Assembly (NCBI GenBank): GCA_024655905.1
Contig: JANLFP010000008.1
Span: 119,933 to 183,932, forward strand
Direction of reading: 5' to 3'
Length of the DNA stretch: 64,000 bases
Origin: Tepidanaerobacteraceae bacterium
GTDB lineage: Bacteria; Bacillota; Thermosediminibacteria; Thermosediminibacterales; Tepidanaerobacteraceae
Shown: positions 26,535-35,431 of the stretch, one piece after another
How the letters are laid out: each line of letters opens with the position of its first letter
How positions within the stretch are numbered: position 1 is the first letter of the stretch
Translations under genes and position numbers: made by a program
Notes under the pieces: model-generated
What the model was told of the DNA's origin: nothing
What the model saw: only the letters and a program-made list of their open reading frames with translations
The model's database searches: none

Positions 26535-29500
26535 TTATCTGTTAAGCAGCCTGTAAATGATGACGGCTACTTCGGCTCTTGTGGTAGTTCCTTTAGGATT
26601 AATATTTATCCCATCTCCCTTTATTATACCTTCCTTAACCAAAGTCGCTACGCTGCTCACCGCATATTCAGCCACCTGCGACGCATCGGCAAACCCGCTT
26701 ATGTCCGAAGCCGTTCCCGTCTCGTCAATCTTCCCGGCTGCTTTCAACGCCCTAAACACAAGCACCATCATGTCCTGCCTGGATATCTCGCCCTTGGGAT
26801 TGAATTTGCCGTCTCCTACTCCTGTTGCAATTCCAAGCGCCTTCGCGATTCCAAGCGCTTCATAATAGTAATCATCCTGGCTCACATCATCAAAACCGGA
26901 GTCAAATTTCGCTTTTAGGCCAAGCGCTCTTACTAGAAGCAGCATGAAGTCCGCCCTAGTTATGTTTTTGCCAGGCTCGAATGTTGTCTCGGAAGTGCCT
27001 TTTATTATACCCTTTGCAGCCAGTGCTTCGATAGCTTCCTCCGCCCATGGGTAATTGGCTGTATCTACAAATTTCTTCGTCTGCGTTTCAGGTGTTGTAG
27101 GTGTCTCGGGAGTCGTAGGTGTCTCCGGTGTTGTGGGTGTTTTTGGCGTTATGCTTCCACTTGAACTGCTGCTACCGCTCGAACTATGGTCAGATGAAGA
27201 TTTTGTGGTTGTTGCACCAATAATATCTGAGTATGCGGATTCCCCAACTTCATTGGCGGCCGTGACTTTATAATAGTACGAAGTTCCTGAAGACAGTCCC
27301 CTGTCGGTGTAGGTTGTGCCTGAAACGGGATATTCATTAACTTTAGTATATGTTCCATTTATTGAGGTTGATCTGTAAACATTGTACCATGCCGCATTAT
27401 CTGACGAACTCCACCCTAAAGTAATCGAATTTTTTCCTCTTCCTTCAACTAAAGGTGCTGCAGGTGCATCAGGAATGCTTACATGAGGGGTAACAATTGT
27501 TTTAAATTCATAGCTGCCTGATTCAAGCTCATAAACTGCTTTTCCATCTTCATACCCTACAAAGGTGATTCCTTTAGCTTGGGAAGCAAACTCTCCGCTC
27601 TCGGTCACAGCATTTTCCGAAATGGTGGGAAGATACAGCGTAGCGGTGGTATTCGCCGGAACGGTTGCTTTGTATGTAAAGATGCCGTTATTTACTTCCC
27701 AGCTGCTCTTAATTGTTCCATAAACCGAATCATATGAACCATTCACCCACGTTATCCCATTGTTAGGATCAATTGTAGGCTGCAGTATTATGTGCTTAAA
27801 CCCAGGATTTCCGGTATCATAGTTGATACCAGCCATATACCTGTACATCCATTCGGCGATCGCGCCATAAGAATAGTGGTTGTAGGAATTCATGCTTGAA
27901 TTTCCAAAACCGTTTTCAATGGAATATGAATCCCATCTTTCCCAAATAGTGGTAGCTCCATTCTTTACCGAATAAAGCCATGAAGGCATCTTATCCTGGA
28001 GCAGAAGCTTGTATGAAAGATCTGAATGTCCAACATCGCTCAAAACCGGCGCAATGACATTGACGCCTAGGAATCCAACCGAAAGCGTATTTTCATCATA
28101 ATTTACACGTGTACTGGTCGGATTAGCTGCTTTGTATTCAGGAGTGTTTTTTATATTCTCCACAAGCATATATATCATTTGCTGCTTCTGGTGGTCATTG
28201 CTGTATATTCCTAATTTCAGGCACCAGAGCAGGGCCGTCTGCGAATTATCCTCAGATTTTCCAGATTGCCCAACCAATGTTGTGCTTGGCTCTTTGCCTG
28301 ATAAAACCGTAAGTTTTCCACTGCCGTCAACAGAAAAATAATTGTTCATTATTGTATTCTTAATATTGTTGAACAGTGTCTCATACTTCGAGGCATCAGC
28401 AAAGTTGCCAATCTGTCTTGCCATTTGCGCCATCAATTTAGCGTCATATGCATAATATAAATCGCTCATTAACCTGCTGCTTGTGCCTTGGAACGCCAGC
28501 CAATCCCCATATTGGCTTCCCGGGCCTCTATACTGTGTTCCTGCATTGGCGTTAAGGGTTTCAATATAGTCCATGTATCTTACCATGGCGTCATAATGCT
28601 TTTCGATAACAGTATCGTCACCCGTCATCTGCCAGACTGTCCAAGGAATAATGATTCCAACATCAGACCATCCCGAATGAGGCGCATTGCTCGTATAGCG
28701 TGAACTTGGAGCAACCGTTTGGAAGAAACTTCCGTTGCCGTATATAATCTGGCTGTCAACCAGAATATCCATAAAGTTCTCAAGGAAGTTCACCGAATCC
28801 ATATTGTATAAAGCAGTATTTGCGAACAACTGCGCATCCCCTGTCCATCCGCAGCGCTCATCCCTTTGAGGGCAGTCGGTAGGGATTGACAAATAGTTTC
28901 CGTACTGGCCCCAAATCTGGTTCAGATACAGCCTGTTAACATCAGAGTTTGAAGTCTCAATATCGCCTATCTTATCGATCGCAGAAGTCGCAACCTTACC
29001 CGTTACATTGCTTATTGTGGTTTGAGTTCCGGATGATATGCTGACTTCAATGTACCTGAAGCCATGGAATGTAAACCTGGGCTGGTAGGTCTCGCCGCTT
29101 TCGCTGCCCTTCAAAGTATAATAATCCGTAGCTCTTGCACCTCTTAAATTCTTCACATAAATTGTTCCTTTCGGTCCGTCTGCGCCTCTGCTGCCTGAAG
29201 GCACGCTGTCATCATTAACCATTTCAGCGAAGCGCAGCCTGATTGTAGTCCCTGCATCTCCTTTAAATGTTATCCTAGGTACGCCTACCATGTTTTGTCC
29301 TAGGTCATATATCGCTGTTTCTCCGGGTAACAATGTCAATTGTGCCGACCTTGCAGCAGCAGGATCCGTATATGTCTTGCTAGCAACTATATTAATTTCA
29401 CCTAATCCGCTTTTAACTTTAGCTGTATCACCAACATTGATAATGCTGTCATATGTGGTAATCGAAATCGGGGTCTGGTCAAGGCTGTCCACGATATGCA

Positions 29501-31250
29501 CGGTGTTTCCTACTTTTGCGGTTAAAGTGGCATCAGGCCATAATTCTGTAAATGAATGCTCTTTTACTCCATACCATCCGCTATCGTCAAACCCGTTATT
29601 GTTCCAGCCTTGAATTTCTCTTCTTGCGTCATAAGTTTCCCCATTGTAGATATCATCATAAGTTATAGGCCCTTTATCTGTAGATTTCCAACTCGTGTCA
29701 GTAACGATTATCTGTTTGGTATTATCGGTGTAAGTAATAAGGAGTTTAGCCTTTAGCCCTAGATCATTCCCGGTGATATAATACCTGCTGCCATTTGATA
29801 TTCCTCCGCTAAACCATGCATTTCCTAGCATCGCTGCCAAAGTTACGGAATTTCCCGTAATATAGCTGGTAACATCATATGAAACATAATTTATATTTCT
29901 TTCATATTCGGTCCAACCCGGATTTAGAAGTTCATATGTTACAGTTCCATCCTCATTCACTATTCCAACCTTTTTTCCGTTTATATACGCATCATATGCG
30001 CCCAACGCGGATATATAAAGCCTAGCGCTCTTTACACTTTTTCCTGCCGAAAGCGGTGTTTCCTTCCTTAACATTGGAGCCCCGGGGCTGCTGAAGTTAG
30101 TTTGGAGAGCCACCAGGTTTCTCGACCCGTTCTGCAGCGTCATTACAAGTTTTCCGTCATTTATGCTACCATTGTCGAATACATTTTTCCCATCGTTAAA
30201 ATTGGCATTAAGTACCTCCGTTCCGTCCTTAACCACTTTTATATTGTCAAATGAAGTAGTAAATACGGGATGATTGTTATTGGTAGAACTCAACTGCATG
30301 CCCACCATTCCATATTTTATCGGGGCAATATCCACTACCGCTGCCGGGCGGGGATTCCATCCTCCTGACGCTGGCCTAAAGGCCTTGGGATTAGTGATGG
30401 TTGAAACTTCATCGCCATTAATCTTGGTAACAATTTCATTGGCATCGGCGTCGATTTCAATACACACATTGAATGATGACCCGTCTCCAACATAAACGCT
30501 TGTTGTTACTGTCGGCGGAGTGCCGTTCGCCGGATCATAAGTAGCATCAACTAACTGATAATCACTTGACCCCATTGCTATTCTCGGTTGGAATGCAAGA
30601 TTGCCGTCTGCCGTTCGCTCAAACCTCCAGTAGTAATAGTTGCTCGTGTCTCTAGCCGAAAATACGAGCGAAGAATATGAAGAATATACAGCAGAATATA
30701 CAGCTTCTGCCACCGAAGGAAGTGTTATATCAGCTTCCACCGCATACGTATCGAAACTTTTCAATGCAATCCATTTTGCTCCATCCCAATTTGTTACTCC
30801 GTCACTGCTCATAAGACCTGTTTCAAAGTATGCTTCTTCGGATGTCACAGAATTGCCGTCTTTATCCCATACGATTACTTTCCAATAATATCTTGTCGAG
30901 GGTTGAAGTGGATCCCCTTCGTACTTAACAGCCACAGATTTATCTGACATTACCTTACCGCTGTTCCATACATCTCCATCTCCACCAGGCCTAGAAGAAA
31001 CAAGAATCTGATAAGCCATCTGCTTTTGTCCTCTTGCATTCGATTCCATGACCCAGCTAAAGCGCGGCTGTGTCTGATCGATCCCTATTGGGTTGGTCAT
31101 ATATTCAACCCTGAGGTTAGTAATTTTTACGTTGTTTTGTTCCGCTGCAAATACTGTCACCGTACTGCCGATTATGCTTGTAAGGACAAAAACCACAATC
31201 AGCAAGATACTTGCTATTTTTCTCGTTGTTCTTTTACTTGTGCTTCTCAT
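26535..31250 (-). CDS. secreted, SLH-anchored GH78 alpha-L-rhamnosidase
   Basis: A 1571-residue surface enzyme. A signal peptide ends near VFAAEQ (about residue 36). N-terminal beta domains (ITNLRVEYMTNPIGID, QPRFSW) typical of GH78 are interrupted at about 130-360 by a concanavalin/LamG-like insert. The catalytic (alpha/alpha)6 domain has the hallmark IPTDCPQRDERCGWTGDAQ near residue 790 and TTIWERWDSY. A C-terminal beta domain, a fibronectin type III domain (about 1258-1345), a Pro/Thr-Glu linker and three SLH domains (about 1391-1571) follow. It would release L-rhamnose from plant glycosides or pectin at the cell surface. AGGAGG lies six bases before the chosen ATG. Two hairpins sit in its leader. 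Confidence 0.92.
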   Translation of the reverse strand: MRSTSKRTTRKIASILLIVVFVLTSIIGSTVTVFAAEQNNVKITNLRVEYMTNPIGIDQTQPRFSWVMESNARGQKQMAYQILVSSRPGGDGDVWNSGKVMSDKSVAVKYEGDPLQPSTRYYWKVIVWDKDGNSVTSEEAYFETGLMSSDGVTNWDGAKWIALKSFDTYAVEADITLPSVAEAVYSAVYSSYSSLVFSARDTSNYYYWRFERTADGNLAFQPRIAMGSSDYQLVDATYDPANGTPPTVTTSVYVGDGSSFNVCIEIDADANEIVTKINGDEVSTITNPKAFRPASGGWNPRPAAVVDIAPIKYGMVGMQLSSTNNNHPVFTTSFDNIKVVKDGTEVLNANFNDGKNVFDNGSINDGKLVMTLQNGSRNLVALQTNFSSPGAPMLRKETPLSAGKSVKSARLYISALGAYDAYINGKKVGIVNEDGTVTYELLNPGWTEYERNINYVSYDVTSYITGNSVTLAAMLGNAWFSGGISNGSRYYITGNDLGLKAKLLITYTDNTKQIIVTDTSWKSTDKGPITYDDIYNGETYDARREIQGWNNNGFDDSGWYGVKEHSFTELWPDATLTAKVGNTVHIVDSLDQTPISITTYDSIINVGDTAKVKSGLGEINIVASKTYTDPAAARSAQLTLLPGETAIYDLGQNMVGVPRITFKGDAGTTIRLRFAEMVNDDSVPSGSRGADGPKGTIYVKNLRGARATDYYTLKGSESGETYQPRFTFHGFRYIEVSISSGTQTTISNVTGKVATSAIDKIGDIETSNSDVNRLYLNQIWGQYGNYLSIPTDCPQRDERCGWTGDAQLFANTALYNMDSVNFLENFMDILVDSQIIYGNGSFFQTVAPSSRYTSNAPHSGWSDVGIIIPWTVWQMTGDDTVIEKHYDAMVRYMDYIETLNANAGTQYRGPGSQYGDWLAFQGTSSRLMSDLYYAYDAKLMAQMARQIGNFADASKYETLFNNIKNTIMNNYFSVDGSGKLTVLSGKEPSTTLVGQSGKSEDNSQTALLWCLKLGIYSNDHQKQQMIYMLVENIKNTPEYKAANPTSTRVNYDENTLSVGFLGVNVIAPVLSDVGHSDLSYKLLLQDKMPSWLYSVKNGATTIWERWDSYSIENGFGNSSMNSYNHYSYGAIAEWMYRYMAGINYDTGNPGFKHIILQPTIDPNNGITWVNGSYDSVYGTIKSSWEVNNGIFTYKATVPANTTATLYLPTISENAVTESGEFASQAKGITFVGYEDGKAVYELESGSYEFKTIVTPHVSIPDAPAAPLVEGRGKNSITLGWSSSDNAAWYNVYRSTSINGTYTKVNEYPVSGTTYTDRGLSSGTSYYYKVTAANEVGESAYSDIIGATTTKSSSDHSSSGSSSSSGSITPKTPTTPETPTTPETPTTPETQTKKFVDTANYPWAEEAIEALAAKGIIKGTSETTFEPGKNITRADFMLLLVRALGLKAKFDSGFDDVSQDDYYYEALGIAKALGIATGVGDGKFNPKGEISRQDMMVLVFRALKAAGKIDETGTASDISGFADASQVAEYAVSSVATLVKEGIIKGDGININPKGTTTRAEVAVIIYRLLNR
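26551..27002 (-). repeat. 452-bp identical SLH-coding repeat, copy 2
   Basis: Partner of 22604-23055. Near-identity continues past the ends at protein level (KGIIKGTSETT), while the preceding linkers differ in length and composition. Confidence 0.85.
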
Positions 31251-31284
31251 AATCATCCTCCTTAAATTAAGATGGTAGATTTTT

Positions 31285-31327
31285 GGAAACTCAGTTTCCT
31301 TTATTCTCAAGCCCTCTAGAGAGGGCT
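31285..31327 (-). promoter_or_regulatory. two hairpins in the leader of the GH78 gene
   Basis: GGAAACT-C-AGTTTCC (31285-31299) and AGCCCTCT-AG-AGAGGGCT (31310-31327) are perfect inverted repeats 35-75 bases before the ATG. They could form mRNA stem-loops that protect the transcript or attenuate it. The rest of 31328-31586 is AT-rich and shows no gene or clear promoter. Confidence 0.5.
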
Positions 31328-31586
31328 ATTGATTTTTTACCTCTATTTGTTCGCTGCCGCTAAAATAGCTGATATCTATAGATGTCATAAGATATTAAGA
31401 GTTAATAAAATTTATTTGCGATTATATGCTCATAATCATACTTTACTTTTTCAAATCACCCCCATAATTGAAGTGGATGGTATTTTTTTTCATTACTCCT
31501 AACCTGGCATAGCCAGAACCAAAAACATTTAAAAATCTACACAAAAAATATATAATAAATACAAAACTATGATGAAGATGTAAAAA

Positions 31587-31680
31587 ATGCTGATAACGGA
31601 AAAATACAGGAAACAAATACATGGAAAAATATCATCATGCTACGACAGAATCATAATCCAGGGAGTTATACCGGGATAGT
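31587..31680 (+). pseudogene. N-terminal fragment of an unidentified protein family, with in-frame stop
   Basis: Reading from the ATG at 31587 gives MLITEKYRKQIHGKISS, then CYDRIIIQGVIPG, TAG, CYAD, then another stop. From memory the pattern YRKQIHGKI...CYDR..IQG.IPGWCYA is the start of a widespread, uncharacterised protein family in which the TAG would be a Trp codon. The fragment runs straight into the transposase remnant. Confidence 0.4.
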
Positions 31681-31689
31681 GCTACGCCG

Positions 31690-32931
31690 ACTTTGGATAA
31701 AGACAGGCTTATGTCTTTTTCCAGGTATTTGTCAAAGGTTTGGTTTTTGAATCTGTATCCTGCTATTCATTTGTTGTCTCGGTGTTTTTCTTCTATTGGT
31801 CGGCCCGTTAAATATGATCCTGTGTGTATTTTAAGGTCTTTGGTATTGATTTTGGATCTTGGGTACATAGTGTTACTAAATGTGTTTAAGCTCTTAATGA
31901 TATCTTCTGGCTGTTTTGTCCGGATTTGAACCTTATAATACGCCCGGTGTGGGGACGTTTTATGATTTTTTTATAGGCTATGGCTTGAAGATAGGAAGAC
32001 CCGGATTAAAAGTTGTGTAAGTTAATGTCTCCTATTAGAAAGCCTAAAAAGAAGCTCAGATCTGGACAGAAGCAGCCTTTTAAACATCCGGTGGTTGTAG
32101 GTAAGTTGTGTAAAAGGGTTAAGAATGGTAGATTATTTTTCCCCCTGCGGGCTGAAAGTTTAATTCAGGAGATTTTTGCCCGCTGTTTTGTGGATATTTC
32201 TGTCCATACAGGCCTGATCCCGGATCCTTTGAACCTTGTTTTGTCTATGGATGGTTTTTCTTTAAGGACAGGTTCTAGCCCTATGGTATTAAGGTTTATG
32301 ATTGTAAGAAAAAGGGTATTTTCAGTTGTTATTGCAAGCGTCGTTTTTCTAATCCCAAGGCTTCTTGGGGCTGGGAAGTTTGCGTGATGAGTACCATTAT
32401 GGTTATTCTTCTTATGTTTTAACGGCTGCAGCAGGTGTTGGTGAGCTTCTGATGTATATTAGGCTTGTTCAGGCCCGCCGCCAGATTTTCAACTGGTGTT
32501 GTTTCTTTGGCTGAGTTTAAGGAGCTTTATCGGTATTTGAAGGTAAATAAGTTTATTGCTGATTCTGCTCATGAGCATATCCTTATTATGAGCATTGTGA
32601 GTTTTGAGATATTGAGCCTTACTCTCTTAATTCTAAGGGTAATTTTAAGAATTTGCCTTCGGTCAGTATTAGTGAGTATGGTGTTCCTATTTTCTCTAAG
32701 GGTTATTCTATGTGTTTTTGTGGTTTTAATAAAAGCCGCAACCGCTTTAAGTGGCGATGTCCTTTGAAAGCCGGTAGTAGACGTTTACGAAAGAATATTT
32801 CTTGTGATTGCCCTTGTTTTGATTCTGATTATGGGCACACTGTTTATACAAAGCCTCGGGATGATTTAAGGATTTTTACCAGGATTCCCAGGGATTCTAG
32901 GGCATGGCATAAAGTCTTTTACAGGTAATTA
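31690..32931 (+). pseudogene. decayed DDE transposase (multiple frameshifts)
   Basis: Homologous pieces lie in different frames along the plus strand: FSRYLSKVWFLNLYPAIH, then LLAVLSGFEPYNTPGVGTFYD, then FKHPVVVGKLCKR and LSMDGFSLRTG, then YCKRRFSNPKASWGW and DEYHYGYSSYVLTAA, then AEFKELYRYLKVNKFIADSA, then NRFKWRCPLKAGSRR, DSDYGHTVYTKPRDDLR and PRDSRAWHKVFYR. In order these make one transposase with a PGVGTFYDFF element and a Cys/Arg-rich tail, broken by at least four frameshifts and cut at the C-terminus. Parts resemble large IS4-superfamily transposases of thermophilic clostridia (from memory). No terminal inverted repeats were found. Confidence 0.75.
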
Positions 32932-32939
32932 TTGAATGT

Positions 32940-33540
32940 TTCCGAAATTACTCAAGATTAATCTGATAAAATCTGACGATCTAAGATGAGTTAAAATCAA
33001 TTGCCATCAGATTTCCCTCCTTCAACAAATCAAGTCATTGTTTAATGTTATTCTTAAAAAACAGCAGCTCTCTCAAAATCTAATAATATCCATTTGTATT
33101 TACTGTCCAACTATTTTGTTATATAGTGTTGCAAAACCCATAAAGCACTGAAATGACCATGATAATAAACTTCGAAATGCTTTTGAAGTGCTTTTTCTGT
33201 TTTGTTTATGTTCTTTTATGTTTTTTTAATATATATATTCGCTGATTATTTTAAAAATCCTCCTTTGTTTTTAAAAAAAATTTAGTATAAAGAATATGTG
33301 TTTTTTTTTGTTTTAGAAAGGTGCAGATGTTATTTTTTTATGTTCTTTTTGAATCTATTTTGAATTGTTGTGTCTAACCGTATTATTATATAGCACAATT
33401 TTACTTCAAAAAGTATAAAAACAGCAAATTAAACTAATTCTAAACCTTTACGTCAGATTGAATAATCCGAATTGGAAAGTATAAGATTATTTAATCTGAA
33501 GTTTTTTGTTTAAAAATGGTATAACTTGGAACAATAAAAA
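32940..33540. other. AT-rich stretch without a recognisable gene
   Basis: About 600 bases, very AT-rich with long T and A runs, and no credible reading frame on either strand. The only structure noticed is a loose inverted repeat, AAAGCACT near 33145 and AGTGCTTT near 33188. It lies between the transposase remnant and the damaged ATPase/nuclease gene, and probably represents decayed mobile DNA. Confidence 0.6.
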
Positions 33541-33543
33541 TAT

Positions 33544-33575
33544 AGAGGGAAAGATTAGACAATTGCTTTCCCTCT
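33544..33575 (-). terminator. rho-independent terminator after the nuclease fragment
   Basis: A perfect ten-base stem, AGAGGGAAAG / CTTTCCCTCT, with a 12-base loop is followed on the minus strand by ATATTTTTATTG. It lies 26 bases past the stop at 33602. Confidence 0.75.
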
Positions 33576-33601
33576 TATGTCATTTCTCAAATTAATTCAT
33601 C

Positions 33602-33889
33602 CTATATTCTCAAATTAATAAAAAAAGAATGAGCCGCATGCGACACACCCTTGTAAAATAGAAACCGCTTTTTTATAGGGAATTCCATGTTGCTTTCTGT
33701 GATATCAGAGTCGCAAAAAGCACAAATTTCATGAAGTAAGCTTTCTAATATTATACATGACATGTGTTTTTTTCTGTAAAACACCAAGACCAATTCAACA
33801 GCTTCTTTAATTCCACAATCAATAAGTTCTTCCGCGTATTTCATGCTATCTATTTGCTCTAGGGCCTCCTTCGATTTCTCCTCCATCAC
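33602..33889 (-). pseudogene. C-terminal piece of a PD-(D/E)XK nuclease-like domain
   Basis: The 95-residue reading begins MMEEKSKEALEQIDSMKYA and continues EELIDCGIKEAVELVLVFYRKK. This matches the last helix-strand of the PDDEXK_9 domain that normally ends AAA-ATPase-like (PF09820) proteins (KALEQIKEKKYAEEL...GIAF.GKK). The remaining residues are unrelated. The active-site part of the nuclease is missing. It overlaps the upstream gene by four bases (ATGA), which is best explained by an in-gene deletion of the original single gene rather than by a separate gene. Confidence 0.65.
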
Positions 33890-35193
33890 ATCATCTTCTC
33901 CGCTTTTAAAAGCTCTTTTATCTTATCTGTCGCAACTTCATTTTCAAACCAGCCGGAAATAATATCTATATATAAGGTTCTTATCTCCTTATCAGGGATT
34001 TTTAAATCACATCTCGCACATCCATTCTCAAACCTCAGGTTCTGCGACTTTAAATAACCACTAACTAAAAGCATGCTCCATAATACGTCTTCACCTATTA
34101 TTTTCTTGCTCTGAATATCCCTGAAATTTGTATTTGCATCAATGATCTCATTTTTCAGCTCTCCGCCTTCCATCAATACTTGCATTTTCTTTTTGACATC
34201 ACTGTCGGTTTTAATTAAGACATCTCTTATAATATCGTTACTGCTGGTATTTACCCAATAGGGTTGAAATATTTTATGCTTTATATAGTTCAAAATTGAC
34301 CAAGGATTATAAATTATTGTATCTTCTCCGAAAACATATCCGTTATACCATTCTTTTGCCTCATTAATTTTTTCATACATATTATAATACCTAAGGATGT
34401 CTTCCGTTTCTTTTTCTGTAAATCCAAATTTGTCCGCAAAAATATTACTGACAACAGAGTAGACTTCCAGGTTGTTAAATCCAGAGAATATGCTCTCTTT
34501 TGCCACTCGGTAGATTCCGGTGATTACTGCTGTCCTGAGATGGGGATTCCCTTTTAATCCACTGCCGAAGAAGTTTCTCATAAAGTCTATAATATCATCA
34601 TAATACCCGCATATGTAACCATTGTTTATGGGAGTATCATATTCGTCGATTAATACTAAGACTTCTTTTCGGTAATATTGATAAAGCACCCGAATCAATA
34701 ATTTCAAACAAGTATTAAATCTTACGTATCCTGCAGTTTCGCTGCATATTTCTTCAAATTGCTTCTTTTCAAATTCATCTATTCTATCACTATTCAGAAT
34801 ATACTTATGACGTCTAAATTCTTCTCCGATTACATTTTTTAAACTTAAAAAACAATCATCAAAATTTCTATATTTTACATCCTTAAAAGTAAGATTTACT
34901 ACCGGATATTGCCCTTGTTCTTTTATATAATCTTCGCCCTGCCGCCATATCTCCAATTCCCTAAAAAGAAAGCTATTATCCGTTTCTGTCTTTTCAAAGA
35001 AATATCTGAGCATTGATAGATTCAAAGTTTTTCCGAACCGCCTGGGGCGGGTGATAAGTTTCACCATCGAAATGTCATCTATCACTTCTTTAATAAAAAG
35101 AGATTTATCAACAAAATAACCGTTTCTTTCCATCAATACTTTGAAATCATCTATGCCGATAGGTAATCCTTTTTTTCTTGTGGTATCCTGCAC
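33886..35193 (-). CDS. AAA-ATPase-like protein (PF09820 type), C-terminal nuclease domain deleted
   Basis: A 435-residue protein. GIDDFKVLMERNGYFVDKS near the N-terminus and LITRPRRFGKTLNLSML (P-loop variant RRFGKT) are the hallmark of this family, with VLIDEYDTPIN as Walker B, FSGFNNLEVYSV, and the EWYNGYVFGE and YNPWSILNYI segments further on. Full-length relatives carry a PD-(D/E)XK nuclease domain after the LLKA-type helix; here the frame stops at LLKAEKMM and only a stump of that domain remains in the next frame. The start is GTG with AAGGGG upstream. The cellular role of the family is unknown; it is often found next to mobile DNA, as here. Confidence 0.8.
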   Translation of the reverse strand: MQDTTRKKGLPIGIDDFKVLMERNGYFVDKSLFIKEVIDDISMVKLITRPRRFGKTLNLSMLRYFFEKTETDNSFLFRELEIWRQGEDYIKEQGQYPVVNLTFKDVKYRNFDDCFLSLKNVIGEEFRRHKYILNSDRIDEFEKKQFEEICSETAGYVRFNTCLKLLIRVLYQYYRKEVLVLIDEYDTPINNGYICGYYDDIIDFMRNFFGSGLKGNPHLRTAVITGIYRVAKESIFSGFNNLEVYSVVSNIFADKFGFTEKETEDILRYYNMYEKINEAKEWYNGYVFGEDTIIYNPWSILNYIKHKIFQPYWVNTSSNDIIRDVLIKTDSDVKKKMQVLMEGGELKNEIIDANTNFRDIQSKKIIGEDVLWSMLLVSGYLKSQNLRFENGCARCDLKIPDKEIRTLYIDIISGWFENEVATDKIKELLKAEKMM

Positions 35194-35330
35194 ACTGATC
35201 CCCTTCTCTTTTCCTGAATTTACTAACTATATTATATCCTAAGGGGTTATATTAAACAAGCTTCATCTCTATCTTTTATGGCCACCATTTCATTCAGGAT
35301 ATTCAAGTAAATTTATCCAAAGTCATTAAT

Positions 35331-35359
35331 AAAAAAAGACAGCATTTTTCAATGCTGCC
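35331..35359 (-). terminator. rho-independent terminator after the HDAC-like gene
   Basis: The minus strand reads CAGCATT-GAAA-AATGCTG with flanking pairs, followed by a run of seven T. It is about 75 bases beyond the stop of the gene at 35432. Confidence 0.75.
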
Positions 35360-35431
35360 AAATCTTATTCTTTTAACTTTTTCAAAACTTGCGTAAGTCC
35401 TCCGGTTGCCCCACCTTAAATAGTATGAAAA

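Noticed and set aside
22610..26865. Two identical 102-residue plus-strand frames at 22610-22918 and 26557-26865
   Set aside because: They are identical only because they are antisense to the duplicated SLH-coding segment; no ribosome site and no known fold.
22504..27003. Direct repeats considered as a CRISPR array or tandem repeat
   Set aside because: Only two long copies exist, 3.9 kb apart, and both encode SLH domains; there are no spacers and no cas genes.
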